64,000 bases of DNA from Paenirhizobium selenitireducens ATCC BAA-1503 (GCF_000518785.1 NZ_JAEG01000001.1:248001-312000), one strand, 5' to 3'; positions 33,252-43,141 are shown, counted from the first letter of the stretch. Made by a program: numbers and translations. The notes: generated by a model from the sequence alone, not told the origin.

Positions 33252-34208
33252 GTGTCCGAAAGCCAGATCGCCTCCATGCCCCAGACCAAAACCTCGGCTG
33301 CTCCGAGACCGCTCGACTGGCTGCTCTATTTCCTCGCGCCGGTGTTCTTCTCCAGCAACCTGATCTTCGGTCGCGGGATCACCGGTGAAATCGCACCCTT
33401 CACCACGGCCTTCCTGCGCTGGGCGGGTTCGGCCCTCATCATCTTTCCGTTCGTCTATGCCGAACGCCGGGTCTGCCTCGCCTTCGTGCGGTCGCACACC
33501 GGCATCTGGCTGACGCTCGGCATCCTCGGCATGGGCATCTGCGGCGGCTTCGTCTATTGGGCGCTGACGCTGACGACGGCCTCGAACGCGACGCTGATCT
33601 ACACCACCTCCTCGCTGTTCATCATCCTGGCGCAATGGCTGTTCCAGGGGCGCCGCATCTCTGCGGTCGAACTGGTGGGCATGGTCGTCGCCTTTGCCGG
33701 CGTCGCGGTCATCGTGCTCAAGGGAGACTGGACGGCGCTCTTCCACCTGCGCTTCAACATCGGCGATTTCGGCATCCTCGCCGCAGCGATCGCCTTTGCG
33801 CTCTATTCCCTGCTGCTGCGTCACCCGGCGGTGCAGGCCATGCCGCCCATGCCGCTGTTCGGCCTGCTGTCGCTGTCCGGCACGCTGGTCCTCATTCCGC
33901 CGGCGCTCTACGAGGTGCTGACCGGCGGCCTTCTGCCGGACACGACGAGTGACTGGACCAAGCTGCTCGGCATCATCCTCTTCGCCTCGCTGGCGGCCTT
34001 CTACTGCTTCCAGCATGCGGTCCGGGTCTTTGGCGCGGCGATGGCCGGCATCACGCTCTATCTCATGCCGCCGATGTCGATCGTCATGGCCGTGATCTTT
34101 CTCGGCGAGCAGTTCCAGTTCTATCACGCGGTCGGCATCGTGCTGGTCATGGGCGGGCTGGTGCTCGCGACCGCGCCCGGGCGACGCGGCGCCAGACCAG
34201 CAGCCTGA
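33252..34208 (+). CDS. DMT family transporter (EamA)
   Basis: A 318-residue protein with ten hydrophobic segments in two EamA repeats (FLAPVFFSSNLIFGRGI, the ATLIYTTSSLFIILAQWLF region, and the second repeat from FNIGDFGILAAAIAFALYS to MPPMSIVMAVIFLGEQFQ). It is an inner-membrane metabolite exporter or uptake carrier of unknown substrate. The start could be GTG 33252 or ATG 33276; neither has a strong Shine-Dalgarno. It is divergent from the coiled-coil gene and upstream of hspQ. Confidence 0.86.
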   Translation: MSESQIASMPQTKTSAAPRPLDWLLYFLAPVFFSSNLIFGRGITGEIAPFTTAFLRWAGSALIIFPFVYAERRVCLAFVRSHTGIWLTLGILGMGICGGFVYWALTLTTASNATLIYTTSSLFIILAQWLFQGRRISAVELVGMVVAFAGVAVIVLKGDWTALFHLRFNIGDFGILAAAIAFALYSLLLRHPAVQAMPPMPLFGLLSLSGTLVLIPPALYEVLTGGLLPDTTSDWTKLLGIILFASLAAFYCFQHAVRVFGAAMAGITLYLMPPMSIVMAVIFLGEQFQFYHAVGIVLVMGGLVLATAPGRRGARPAA

Positions 34209-34281
34209 GCGCGAAAGCATAGCCGGGTCTTGATGTTTTGCCCTTTCCTCCCCAAATTCATGGGGAAAGGAAGTGAAGCCC

Positions 34282-34611
34282 ATGAAACAGCGCAACGCAA
34301 AATTTGGCATCGGGGAAGTTGTTCGCCACAAGGTCTTTCCGTTCCGTGGCGTCGTGTTCGACGTGGATCCGGAATTCGCCAACAGTGAGGAATGGTGGAA
34401 CGCCATTCCGGCCGAAGTGCGCCCGTCCAAGGACCAGCCCTTCTACCATCTGCTCGCCGAAAATTCGGAGACCGAATACGTCGCCTATGTTTCGGAGCAG
34501 AATCTGGAGAAGGATCTCAGCGAGGAACCGCTGCGCAATCCGCAGGTTCAACAGATCTTCGTGCGGGAGCAGGCCGGACACTACAAGCCCAAGGCAAGCT
34601 TCGCCCACTGA
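34282..34611 (+). CDS. hspQ: Heat shock protein HspQ
   Basis: A 109-residue protein of the HspQ/YccV family. The start KFGIGEVVRHKVFPFRGVVF, the DVDPEFANSEEWW block and the DQPFYHLLAENSETEYVAYV core are diagnostic. HspQ binds hemimethylated DNA in vitro and acts as a specificity enhancer of Lon protease in Enterobacteriaceae. ATG 34282 lies behind AAGGAAG and is preferred over an in-frame GTG three codons earlier. It is convergent with the IalB-family gene, sharing a terminator region. Confidence 0.94.
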   Translation: MKQRNAKFGIGEVVRHKVFPFRGVVFDVDPEFANSEEWWNAIPAEVRPSKDQPFYHLLAENSETEYVAYVSEQNLEKDLSEEPLRNPQVQQIFVREQAGHYKPKASFAH

Positions 34612-34645
34612 CGCGCCAGCGTCTCCACGACCAACGAAACAAACG

Positions 34646-34671
34646 AAAAAGGCCCGCGCGAGCGGGCCTTT
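34646..34671. terminator. Bidirectional terminator between hspQ and the IalB-family gene
   Basis: AAGGCCCGC-GCGA-GCGGGCCTT with TTTCT on the plus side and TTTTT on the minus side. It is the better terminator for the minus-strand IalB-family gene. Confidence 0.85.
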
Positions 34672-34695
34672 CTGCATCTGCTGGCAAAAGAGAGA

Positions 34696-35337
34696 TCAGT
34701 TGCCCTGCTTGGCAGCGTCCTGGGCGTCGTTGATCGCCTTGTTGCGCTCTTCCTGCTTCTTCTGCATGGCTTCCTGCAGAAGGCGCTGGCGCTCCTCGGC
34801 CTGCGACTGCGACATGGCCTCGCCATCATAGGCGCCGGTGAAGCCTTCGAGCGGGATCTTGATCGGGTTCGGAGCACGACGGAAATTGACCGAAGTGAAC
34901 ACGACCTCATTGCCCTTCTTCAGGCTGGCGATGAGCGCGTCGGTCAGCGGCATTTCGGCCGTGCAGCGGTCCGGAAGGCAGACGGTGTAGTCGAGCTTGA
35001 CGCCCTTGGCGCCGTCGATCTGCATCATGATGCCCGGCGGGATCAGGCGCGCCGAGGGAACGGTGACCTGAATGAGCTTGCGGTTGATCTTGCCTTCGAT
35101 GGAGATCAGGCCGACAGCCGTGATCAACTGGCCGTTCTGGGCGAGCTGCTGGTTCTGAACGACGCAGACGTCGGCTTCTTCCTGCTTGGTGCAGGTCTTG
35201 AACCACTTGGCCGGGCCGGCGGCCGCGGGAGCTGCTGCGTCCTGGGCGCTGGCAACCATCGGGGCAGATGCCGCGCCGAGGGTCAGAACGAGAGCAGACA
35301 GTGCGGTCCGCGTAGCTTTGGTTGCATTAAACATCAT
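34696..35337 (-). CDS. Invasion-associated locus B (IalB) family protein
   Basis: A 213-residue exported protein. A signal peptide (about residues 1-31, ending ASAQDA) is followed by the IalB domain: WFKTCTKQEEADVCVVQNQQ, IPPGIMMQIDGAK, and LDYTVCLPDRCTAEMPLTDALI, with two cysteine pairs probably disulfide-bonded. The last ~45 residues are a Gln/Glu/Lys-rich helix. Family members occur throughout Rhizobiales; the Bartonella one aids erythrocyte invasion, while the rhizobial role is unknown. Confidence 0.92.
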   Translation of the reverse strand: MMFNATKATRTALSALVLTLGAASAPMVASAQDAAAPAAAGPAKWFKTCTKQEEADVCVVQNQQLAQNGQLITAVGLISIEGKINRKLIQVTVPSARLIPPGIMMQIDGAKGVKLDYTVCLPDRCTAEMPLTDALIASLKKGNEVVFTSVNFRRAPNPIKIPLEGFTGAYDGEAMSQSQAEERQRLLQEAMQKKQEERNKAINDAQDAAKQGN

Positions 35338-35603
35338 AACCTAATCCGTCTCCTGAAAACCGATATCGGGCACTTGTAAGGCCGCGACACTCGCCGGTCG
35401 TGCTGCCTGTCAACTGTCGTCCAAATGAGGCAAATACATGACCTTGGCACCCGGCTCCCCTGTTACATCGCGAAGTCTGGAATATCCAGTCTTTCTTTGG
35501 GCGTATAAGGGAGCAACGCGGCTTTTTGCACGGCGATGTGTTTGTTTTATGGTGTTCATGCTAGCTTTGCCGAGATTCTCGGACATGGCGGAAAGGATAC
35601 TTC

Positions 35604-37406
35604 GTGCGCCGTATAGCTCTCAGCCTGTTTTTCATCGCCCAATGCAGCCTCGCGAATGCCGAGCCGGTTCATGGGATCGCCATGCACGGCGAACCGGCGC
35701 TCGGCGCGGACTACAAGCATTTCCCATACGTCAATCCGGAGGTGAAGAAGGGCGGAAGGATCAACTACGGCGTCGTCGGCACCTTCGACAGCCTGAACTC
35801 CTTCGTCCTCAAGGGCATGCGCACCACCGCGCGCGGCGTCTGGGACCCGGAATACGGCAACCTGTTCTACGAATCGCTGATGAGCCGCTCGAGCGACGAG
35901 CCCTTCTCGCTCTACGGCCTGCTCGCTGAAACGGTCGAATGGGACGAGGATCGCACCTTCATCCAGTTCAACCTCAATCCCAAGGCCCGCTGGCACGACG
36001 GCAAGCCGGTGACCGCTGAAGACGTGATCTTCTCGTTCAACCTGCTGCAGGAAAAGGGACGCCCGCCCTATAACAAGCGTCTGGCCGTGGTCGAGAAGAT
36101 GGAGAAGGTCGGCGACAACAGCGTGCGATTCACCTTCAACGACAAGGCCAATCGCGAGACCCCGCTGATCCTCGCCATGTCCCCGATCCTGCCGAAGCAC
36201 GCGGTCGATCCGGCGAAGTTCGACCAGACGTCGCTGGAAATACCGGTCGGTTCCGGACCCTACAAGATCAAGTCGATCAAGCCCGGCGAGAAGATCGTCT
36301 ACGCGCGCGATCCGGACTATTGGGGCAAGGACATTCCCGCGAAGGTCGGCTTCGACAACTACGACGAAATTTCCGTCACCTATTTCCTCCAGGACTCGAC
36401 CCTGTTCGAAGCCTTCAAGAAGGGCGACGTCGACGTCTATCCGGAAGGCGATTCCGGGCACTGGGAGCGCGGCTACGACTTCCCCGCCGTGAAGAACGGC
36501 GATGTCGTCCGGGAGGTCTTCCAGCCCGGCCTGCCCTCCGGCATGCTCGGCTTCGTCTTCAACACCCGCCGGCAGATCTTCGCCGACGCCAAGGTGCGCG
36601 AAGCCCTGTCGCTGGCCTTCGATTTCGAATGGGTGAACAAGAACCTCTACGGCGGCGCCTTCAAGCGCAGCCAGAGCTTCTGGCAGAATTCAACGCTCGG
36701 CGCCTTCGGCAACGCAGCTGACGCGCGCGAACTGGCGCTGCTCGGCTCAGCCAAGGACCGCATCGCCCCGGAAATCCTCGCCGGGACCTACGCCATGCCG
36801 GTCTCCGACGGTTCCGGCGCTGATCGCAAGATCCTGCGCCAGGCCGTGTCGCTGCTCGCCGAGGCGGGATATGCGATCAAGGGCGGCAAGATGCTCGACA
36901 AGACCGGCAAGCCGCTCACCTTCGAGGTGATGACCCAGAACGAGGGCCAGGAAAAGATGGCGATCGCCTACCAGCGCGCGCTGGCGCTGATCGGCATCCA
37001 GGTGACGATACGCACCGTGGATGATGCCCAGTATCAGGCTCGCTCCAACAGCTTCGACTACGACATGATCGTCAAGGCCTATACCTCGTCCCTGTCCCCG
37101 GGTGCCGAGCAGTTCAATCGCTGGGATTCGTCCTCCCGCGATGCCCAGGGCAGCTTCAACTATGCCGGCGTCGCCGATCCCGACATCGACCGCATGATCG
37201 AAGCGCTGGCCAATGCCCGCAGCATGGAGGATTTCCGTGCCGCCGTGCGCGCCTATGACCGCCTGCTGGTTGCCGGTCACTATGTCGTTCCGCTCTACCA
37301 TATCGGCGAGCAGTGGGTCGCCCGCTGGAAGCATGTCGGTCGGCCGGACAAGACGCCGCTCTACGGCTACCAGCTTCCGGTCTGGTGGGACACCCGGGCG
37401 CAGTAG
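35604..37406 (+). CDS. Extracellular solute-binding protein, family 5 (YejA-like), orphan
   Basis: A 600-residue periplasmic binding protein. A short signal peptide (RRIALSLFFIAQCSLANA) precedes the mature start. HGIAMHGEPALGADYKHFPYVNPEVKKGGRI and GTFDSLNSFVLKG are typical of the YejA/oligopeptide-microcin C branch, as are the WHDGKPVTAEDVIFSF motif and the late DPDIDRMIEALANARS block. Permease and ATPase genes, which usually adjoin yejA, are absent here. Start GTG 35604 follows AAAGGA. Ligands are probably peptides or muropeptides, by analogy. Confidence 0.88.
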   Translation: MRRIALSLFFIAQCSLANAEPVHGIAMHGEPALGADYKHFPYVNPEVKKGGRINYGVVGTFDSLNSFVLKGMRTTARGVWDPEYGNLFYESLMSRSSDEPFSLYGLLAETVEWDEDRTFIQFNLNPKARWHDGKPVTAEDVIFSFNLLQEKGRPPYNKRLAVVEKMEKVGDNSVRFTFNDKANRETPLILAMSPILPKHAVDPAKFDQTSLEIPVGSGPYKIKSIKPGEKIVYARDPDYWGKDIPAKVGFDNYDEISVTYFLQDSTLFEAFKKGDVDVYPEGDSGHWERGYDFPAVKNGDVVREVFQPGLPSGMLGFVFNTRRQIFADAKVREALSLAFDFEWVNKNLYGGAFKRSQSFWQNSTLGAFGNAADARELALLGSAKDRIAPEILAGTYAMPVSDGSGADRKILRQAVSLLAEAGYAIKGGKMLDKTGKPLTFEVMTQNEGQEKMAIAYQRALALIGIQVTIRTVDDAQYQARSNSFDYDMIVKAYTSSLSPGAEQFNRWDSSSRDAQGSFNYAGVADPDIDRMIEALANARSMEDFRAAVRAYDRLLVAGHYVVPLYHIGEQWVARWKHVGRPDKTPLYGYQLPVWWDTRAQ

Positions 37407-37531
37407 CGCCCGGAATCGAGCCTTTGTTGTCGGCGGTTACGCCAAGGTAACCGGTTGAAATGTGTCGCGATTGCCCTTACGTGGCAGCGATCGGTCATTT
37501 CGACCCTTAGCCGCGCGGAAAGGAAAGCATC

Positions 37532-38203
37532 ATGGAACGCATCACCATCGACATCGTCTCGGACGTCGTCTGCCCCTGGTGCTATCTCGGCAAGGCGCGT
37601 CTCGACCTCGCCATCGCCGAGGTGCAGGGCGAGATCGGCGTCGACGTCAACTGGCGGCCCTACCAGCTCAATCCCGACTATCCGCCGGAAGGCGTCGACC
37701 ACCAGAAGGCGCTGGCCGAAAAGCTCGGCGGCAAGGACAATATGGACCGCGCCCACGCGCAATTGCGCGAACTCGGTTCGGCGGTCGGTGTCGCCTTCGA
37801 TTTCGACGCGATCAAGGTCGGACCGAACACGCTCGACGCGCACCGGCTGATGTACTGGGCGGGCGTCGAGGACCGCGAGATTCAGGATCGGGTCGTCGCG
37901 GCGCTGTTCAAGGCGAACTTCGAAGAAGGCCGTAATGTCGGCGATCCGGCAGTGCTGCTCGACATTGCCGAGGCCGCCGGTCTCGACCGTGCCCTCGTCG
38001 ATGCGCTGCTGACCGGCGATGCCGACAAGGCCGAGGTGCAGGGCGAGATCGAAGCCGCCCGGCAGATGGGCGTGAACGGCGTGCCCTTCCTGATCTTCGA
38101 CCAGCAATATGCAGTAAGCGGCGCGCAGACGCCGGACGTGATCGCCGGTGCGCTGCGCGACATCGCCCGGATGAAAGCCGAAGCGCTTGCAAAACTCAAT
38201 TGA
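37532..38203 (+). CDS. DsbA family oxidoreductase (FrnE-like)
   Basis: A 223-residue thioredoxin-fold protein with helical insert. The redox motif CPWC is at residues 14-17 in SDVVCPWCYLGKARL. There is no signal peptide, so this is the cytoplasmic FrnE-type branch and not periplasmic DsbA. The second half shows the cis-proline loop (NGVPFLIFDQQYAVSGAQ), which ends the active site. It may act in thiol homeostasis or oxidative-stress response. Confidence 0.92.
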   Translation: MERITIDIVSDVVCPWCYLGKARLDLAIAEVQGEIGVDVNWRPYQLNPDYPPEGVDHQKALAEKLGGKDNMDRAHAQLRELGSAVGVAFDFDAIKVGPNTLDAHRLMYWAGVEDREIQDRVVAALFKANFEEGRNVGDPAVLLDIAEAAGLDRALVDALLTGDADKAEVQGEIEAARQMGVNGVPFLIFDQQYAVSGAQTPDVIAGALRDIARMKAEALAKLN

Positions 38204-38261
38204 CGCGCTGCGGGAACGTCCTTAAGCACGGCTAACATCCTTCCTCCCGGGATTCCCCACC

Positions 38262-39203
38262 GTGCGCTCCGACGTCATTCTCAAGGGCATTCTGCTCGCC
38301 TTCGCGGCGTTTTTCGCCTATTCGATCAGCGACGCCTCGGTCAAGCTGATCGAAGGGCGCATCAGCCCCTACGAATCCGGGTTCTTCGGGGCGGTCTTCG
38401 GCCTCGTCGCCCTGCCCTTCCTGTTGAAGCGCAACGACCGCTGGTACGATGTGTTCACCACGACCAGCCGCCCGCTCTGGATCCTGCGGTTCTTTTCCTC
38501 CGGCATCGGCACGATCGGCAGCGTGACGGCCTTCACGCACCTGTCGATGGCCGAAGCCTTCTGCCTGATCTTTCTCCTGCCCTCCTTCGTCACCGTCATG
38601 TCGGTGGTGTTCCTCAAGGAGCCCGTCGGCATCCGCCGCTGGGGCGCCGTCATCCTCGGTTTCATCGGCGTGCTGGTGGTCCTGCGGCCGGGCTTTCGCG
38701 AATTGTCGATCGGCCATGTCGGGGCGGTCCTCGCCGGCCTGTCCGGGGCGCTGTCGATCATCATCTACCGGGCGATCGGCCCCTCGGAGAAGAATATCTC
38801 GCTCTATGGCGCGGGTCTCATGGGCGCACTGGTCATCTGCGGCTTCGCCATGCTCCAGGATTTTTCCGCGCCCGACGCGACGGAATGGGCCCTGCTCGCC
38901 GGTTACGGCCTGCTCGGGGCGCTTGGCAACGTGCTCTTGATGTACGCCGCCTTCTATGCCCCGGCCGCCGTCGTCGGGCCGACCCAATACAGCCAGATGC
39001 TGTGGGGCATCCTGTTCGGTTACCTGATCTTCGGCGACCGCGTCGATCTTCCCATGGTGGCCGGCATCGTCCTGATCGTCGGCTCCGGCCTGTTGACCCT
39101 GTCGCGCGAACGCACCAAAGGCGTGGCGCTACCGCCTGCCGTCGCCGGCAAGGAAGATGCGGCACTGGCGATCAAGCCGGAAGACGAGACCGCCTCGTCC
39201 TGA
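38262..39203 (+). CDS. DMT family transporter (EamA)
   Basis: A 313-residue protein with ten hydrophobic segments. FAAFFAYSISDASVKLIEG, the FSSGIGTIGSVTAFTHLSMAE region and LMYAAFYAPAAVVGPTQYSQM are typical of EamA/RhaT exporters. The C-terminal ~35 residues are polar (QERTKG...EDETASS). Start GTG 38262. It is one of several DMT-type transporters in the window. It is convergent with mfd, with 19 bases between the stops. Substrate unknown. Confidence 0.87.
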   Translation: MRSDVILKGILLAFAAFFAYSISDASVKLIEGRISPYESGFFGAVFGLVALPFLLKRNDRWYDVFTTTSRPLWILRFFSSGIGTIGSVTAFTHLSMAEAFCLIFLLPSFVTVMSVVFLKEPVGIRRWGAVILGFIGVLVVLRPGFRELSIGHVGAVLAGLSGALSIIIYRAIGPSEKNISLYGAGLMGALVICGFAMLQDFSAPDATEWALLAGYGLLGALGNVLLMYAAFYAPAAVVGPTQYSQMLWGILFGYLIFGDRVDLPMVAGIVLIVGSGLLTLSRERTKGVALPPAVAGKEDAALAIKPEDETASS

Positions 39204-39222
39204 CGGCGCGACGGCCTGCCGC

Positions 39223-42200
39223 TCAGCTCTTCGCCAGTTCCGCCAACTGAGTCATCACAACGGCCGCACCGGACAACCGTTTCTCCGGCGTCGGCAGATC
39301 GCGGGTCAGGAACACGCTGTGGTCGGGGCGGATCTTCGCCATCGATCCCTGCTTGGCGATATAGCCGACCAAGGCTGCCGGATTGGGGAACTGCTTGTTG
39401 CGGAACTGCACCACGACACCCTTCGGCCCCGCTTCGAGTTTCTCGACATTGGCCTTGCGGCACAGCGCCTTGATGTAGACGACCTTCAGGAGGTGCTGGA
39501 CCTCGATCGGCAGCGGTCCGAAGCGGTCGATCATCTCGGCGCCGAAACCGTCGATCTCGTTCAGTTCGGTGATCTCGCCAAGCCTCCGGTAGAGACCGAG
39601 GCGCAGATGCAGGTCCGGCACGTATTCGTCGGGGATCATCACCGAGGTTCCGACCGAGATCTGCGGCGACCAGCCGCTGTCGGTCACCTCGTCGTCGCCC
39701 TTCACCTCGGCGACTGCTTCCTCCAGCATGTGCTGGTAAAGCTCGAAGCCGACTTCCTTGATGTGGCCGGACTGCTCTTCGCCGAGCAGATTGCCGGCGC
39801 CGCGAATGTCGAGGTCGTGGCTCGCGAGCTGGAAGCCGGCGCCGAGCGTGTCGAGCGACTGCAGCACCTTCAGGCGGCGTTCCGCCGTCGTGGTCAGCAC
39901 CTTGTTGACCGGCAGCGTCAGCAGCGCAAAGGCGCGGACCTTGGAGCGGCCGACGCGGCCGCGCAGCTGGTAGAGCTGGGCCAGGCCGAACATGTCGGCG
40001 CGGTGCACGATCAGCGTATTGGCGGTCGGCACATCGAGACCGGATTCGACGATGGTGGTCGACAGCAGCACGTCATAGCGGCCGTCATAGAAGGCATTCA
40101 TGATGTCTTCCAGTTCGCCCGCCGCCATCTGGCCATGGGCAACCGCGACCTTCAGTTCCGGCACGTCGGAGGCGAGAAACGCCTGAATGTCGGCAAGGTC
40201 GGCCAGACGCGGGCAGACGTAAAAACTCTGGCCGCCGCGATAGTGCTCGCGCATCAGCGTCTCGCGGATCACCAGCGGGTCGAAGGGCGAGATGAAGGTT
40301 CTGACCGCCATGCGGTCGACCGGCGGCGTGGTAATCAGCGACAGTTCGCGAACCCCGGTCATGGCGAGCTGCAGGGTGCGCGGGATCGGTGTCGCCGAAA
40401 GGGTGAGCACATGCACGTCGGTCTTGAGGTCCTTCAGGCGTTCCTTGTGCTTGACGCCGAAATGCTGTTCCTCGTCGATGATCAGGAGGCCGAGATTGGC
40501 GAAGTTGACGCCCGTGCCGAGCAGCGCGTGTGTGCCGACGACGATGTCGGTCTTGCCTTCCGCCACTTCCTTCTTGACGAGGTTCAACTCCTTGGTGCCG
40601 ACCAGCCGCGAGGCCTGCTGGATGCGGATCGGCAGACCGCGGAAGCGCTCGGTAAAGGTCTTGAAATGCTGCCGCGCCAGAAGCGTCGTCGGCACGACGA
40701 CGGCCACCTGGATGCCGTTCATCGCCGCGATGAAGGCGGCGCGCAGCGCCACTTCCGTCTTGCCGAAGCCGACGTCGCCGCAGATCAGCCGGTCCATCGG
40801 CCGTCCCGCGCCGAGATCGCCGCGCACCGCCTCGATGGCGTTCAGCTGGTCCTCGGTCTCGTCATAGGGGAAGCGGGCGGCAAACTCGTCGTAGAGGCCT
40901 TCCTGGGTGGTCAGCACAGGCGCCATGCGCATCATGCGCTCGGCGGCGACGCGGATGAGCGCGCCCGCCATGTCGAGCAGCCGCTTCTTGAGCTTCGCCT
41001 TGCGCATCTGCCAGGCGCCGCCGCCCAGCTTGTCGAGCTGTGCATCGCTCGACTCCGAGCCGTAGCGCGACAGCAGATCGATGTTCTCGACCGGCAGAAA
41101 AAGCTTGGCGTCGTCGGCATAACGCAGCTCGAGGCAGGCATGCGGCGCGCCGGCCGCCTCGATGGTGCGAAGACCGACGAACCGGCCGATGCCGTGCTCG
41201 GCATGGACGACGATCGAGCCCTCGTCGAGACCGGCCACTTCCGAGATGAAGTCGGCGGCGCGCTTGCGGCGCTTGGAGCGGCGCACCATGCGGTCGCCGA
41301 GAATGTCCTGCTCGCCGACGATGACGAGGTCGCCGGCCTCGAAGCCACCCTCGAGGCTGAGCACGGCGGTCGCCGCCTCGCCCTTCTTCAGTCCGTCGAG
41401 TTCCTTGAGCGCGGTGACCGACTTGAGATTGGCAAGGCCGTGCTCGTCGAGCACCTGCAGCAGCCGGTCGAGCGAGCCTTCGGACCAGCCGGCGATCAGC
41501 ACCTTGGAGCCTGCCGCGCGCTTCTCGGCGATGTATTTCACCGCCTGGTCGAAGACGTTGGTGCGGGTATTGCCCTCGCCTGTCTCGATCGCCGTCTTCG
41601 CCCAGCGCGGGCCGGGACGTGCGGCGATCTCGATCACCTTGCGCGCCTCGCCGTCATGCTCGGCAAACGGGGTGAGCCTCAGCGGCGAATGCGCGTCGAG
41701 TGCCCGGCCGAATTCGGCGGCACCGAGATAGAGCCGTTCGGGCGGGACCGGCTTGTAGGGCGTACCCTGGGACAGATGGCCCTTGCCGGGCGTCGCGGAA
41801 TTCAGCCGCGCCTCGTAATAGTCGCGGATCAGCTTGGCCCGCTCCTCGGCCGCCTCACGCACGGTATGGTCGGTGACGATACGGAAGCCCTGGAGGTAGT
41901 CGAACACCGTGTCGAGATGGTCGTGGAACAGCGGCAGCCAGTGTTCCATGCCGGCATAGCGCCGCCCCTCGGACACGGCCGCATAAAGCGCGTCGTCGCG
42001 GGTCGCGGCGCCGAACAGCGAGAGATAGTTCTTGCGGAAGCGGCTGATCGAATCCGGGGTGAGCGTCACCTCGCTCATCGGATGGAGGTCGAGCGAACGG
42101 GCCTGGCCGATGGTGCGCTGGCTGGCCGGATCGAAGGTGCGGATGCTCTCCAGCGTATCGCCGAAGAAGTCGAGGCGCACCGGCTCTTCCGAGCCCGGCA

Positions 42201-42729
42201 CGAAGACGTCGAGAATGCCGCCGCGCACGGCGAATTCGCCGACCTCGCGCACCGTCGCCACGCGCTCGAAGCCGTTGCGCTCCAGCCGGGCGGCGATGTC
42301 GTCCATCTTGATCTGGTTGCCGGGGCGGGCCGAGAAGCCGAGGCTGTCGATCACCTCGGCCGGCGCCACCTTCTGCAGCATGGCATTGACCGTGACGAGC
42401 ACGATCGCCGCATGCGGCTTCTTGCCATGGGCGACCAGGCCGGACAGGGCCGTCAGGCGACGCGCCGATGTATCGGCTGAAGGCGATACACGATCGTAAG
42501 GCAGGCAGTCCCAGGCCGGCAGCGTCAGCACCGGGATTTCGGGCGCCGCAAACGACAGATTCTGCTCGATGTCGGCCATGCGCTGACCGTCCGACAGGAT
42601 ATAGGCGACCGGTTGGCCGAGGCGGGCGAGTTCCGCCAAGACGAAGGCGTCCATGCCGTCCGGCACGTGCGAAACGGTGAGCGCGGACTTCGCTGCCGCA
42701 ATCGTCCTGGTATCGAGAAGCGAGATCAT
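39223..42729 (-). CDS. mfd: Transcription-repair coupling factor Mfd
   Basis: A 1168-residue DNA translocase that removes RNA polymerase stalled at DNA lesions and recruits UvrA. In order: a UvrB-like N-terminal region (PVLTLPAWDCLPYDRVSP), the RNA-polymerase interaction domain (HAEHGIGRFVGL), the helicase core with Walker A GDVGFGKTEVALRA and DEEQHFG, the TRG region, and the C-terminal autoinhibitory domain. The start at MISLLDTRT overlaps the sdhE stop by four bases. With uvrA it gives this window two components of nucleotide excision repair. Confidence 0.97.
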   Translation of the reverse strand: MISLLDTRTIAAAKSALTVSHVPDGMDAFVLAELARLGQPVAYILSDGQRMADIEQNLSFAAPEIPVLTLPAWDCLPYDRVSPSADTSARRLTALSGLVAHGKKPHAAIVLVTVNAMLQKVAPAEVIDSLGFSARPGNQIKMDDIAARLERNGFERVATVREVGEFAVRGGILDVFVPGSEEPVRLDFFGDTLESIRTFDPASQRTIGQARSLDLHPMSEVTLTPDSISRFRKNYLSLFGAATRDDALYAAVSEGRRYAGMEHWLPLFHDHLDTVFDYLQGFRIVTDHTVREAAEERAKLIRDYYEARLNSATPGKGHLSQGTPYKPVPPERLYLGAAEFGRALDAHSPLRLTPFAEHDGEARKVIEIAARPGPRWAKTAIETGEGNTRTNVFDQAVKYIAEKRAAGSKVLIAGWSEGSLDRLLQVLDEHGLANLKSVTALKELDGLKKGEAATAVLSLEGGFEAGDLVIVGEQDILGDRMVRRSKRRKRAADFISEVAGLDEGSIVVHAEHGIGRFVGLRTIEAAGAPHACLELRYADDAKLFLPVENIDLLSRYGSESSDAQLDKLGGGAWQMRKAKLKKRLLDMAGALIRVAAERMMRMAPVLTTQEGLYDEFAARFPYDETEDQLNAIEAVRGDLGAGRPMDRLICGDVGFGKTEVALRAAFIAAMNGIQVAVVVPTTLLARQHFKTFTERFRGLPIRIQQASRLVGTKELNLVKKEVAEGKTDIVVGTHALLGTGVNFANLGLLIIDEEQHFGVKHKERLKDLKTDVHVLTLSATPIPRTLQLAMTGVRELSLITTPPVDRMAVRTFISPFDPLVIRETLMREHYRGGQSFYVCPRLADLADIQAFLASDVPELKVAVAHGQMAAGELEDIMNAFYDGRYDVLLSTTIVESGLDVPTANTLIVHRADMFGLAQLYQLRGRVGRSKVRAFALLTLPVNKVLTTTAERRLKVLQSLDTLGAGFQLASHDLDIRGAGNLLGEEQSGHIKEVGFELYQHMLEEAVAEVKGDDEVTDSGWSPQISVGTSVMIPDEYVPDLHLRLGLYRRLGEITELNEIDGFGAEMIDRFGPLPIEVQHLLKVVYIKALCRKANVEKLEAGPKGVVVQFRNKQFPNPAALVGYIAKQGSMAKIRPDHSVFLTRDLPTPEKRLSGAAVVMTQLAELAKS

Positions 42730-43043
42730 TCCGAGCGTCCGAGCCCTTCCAGCGTGACCGGCGAGAAATCGGGGCGACAGGCGGCGATGCGCTCGAACAG
42801 CGGGGTTTGCAGATGTGCCGGCACAGGCGAAGCGCCGGTGATGTACTTCACCAGGTCCTGGTCCTCCTCGCTCATGATGCGCTCCAGCTCGTCGAGCGTG
42901 GCATCGTCCATGGTGGCGATCTCGGCTTCGGCGAACTGGCCGAGGATCAGGTCCATTTCGCGGATGCCGCGGTGCCAACAGCGGAACAGAATGCGCCGGC
43001 GGCGCGGATCGAGTTCTGCACTGCTGAGGATCAAACCGGTCAT
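42726..43043 (-). CDS. sdhE: FAD assembly factor SdhE (succinate dehydrogenase assembly factor 2)
   Basis: A 105-residue protein that flavinylates succinate dehydrogenase SdhA. The RGxxE motif needed for FAD attachment is RGIRE in WHRGIREMDLILGQFAE, with the EEDQDLVKYI block following. The ATG at 43043 has AGGAAGG about ten bases upstream. Its stop overlaps the mfd start (ATGA), so the two are translationally coupled, an arrangement common in Rhizobiales. It is divergent from recG. Confidence 0.95.
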   Translation of the reverse strand: MTGLILSSAELDPRRRRILFRCWHRGIREMDLILGQFAEAEIATMDDATLDELERIMSEEDQDLVKYITGASPVPAHLQTPLFERIAACRPDFSPVTLEGLGRSE

Positions 43044-43141
43044 ATGCAAACACCTTCCTGTTGATGCGCCTCTATAGCGCCGTCACAACCGCTTGTCAGC
43101 CTTGCCAAGCCGGTAATTCTCGGCGCATTTTGCCAGCCATC

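Noticed and set aside
39157..42480. An 1107-codon plus-strand open frame opposite mfd
   Set aside because: Same cause: an antisense shadow of a long GC-rich gene, with no motifs and no ribosome-binding site logic.
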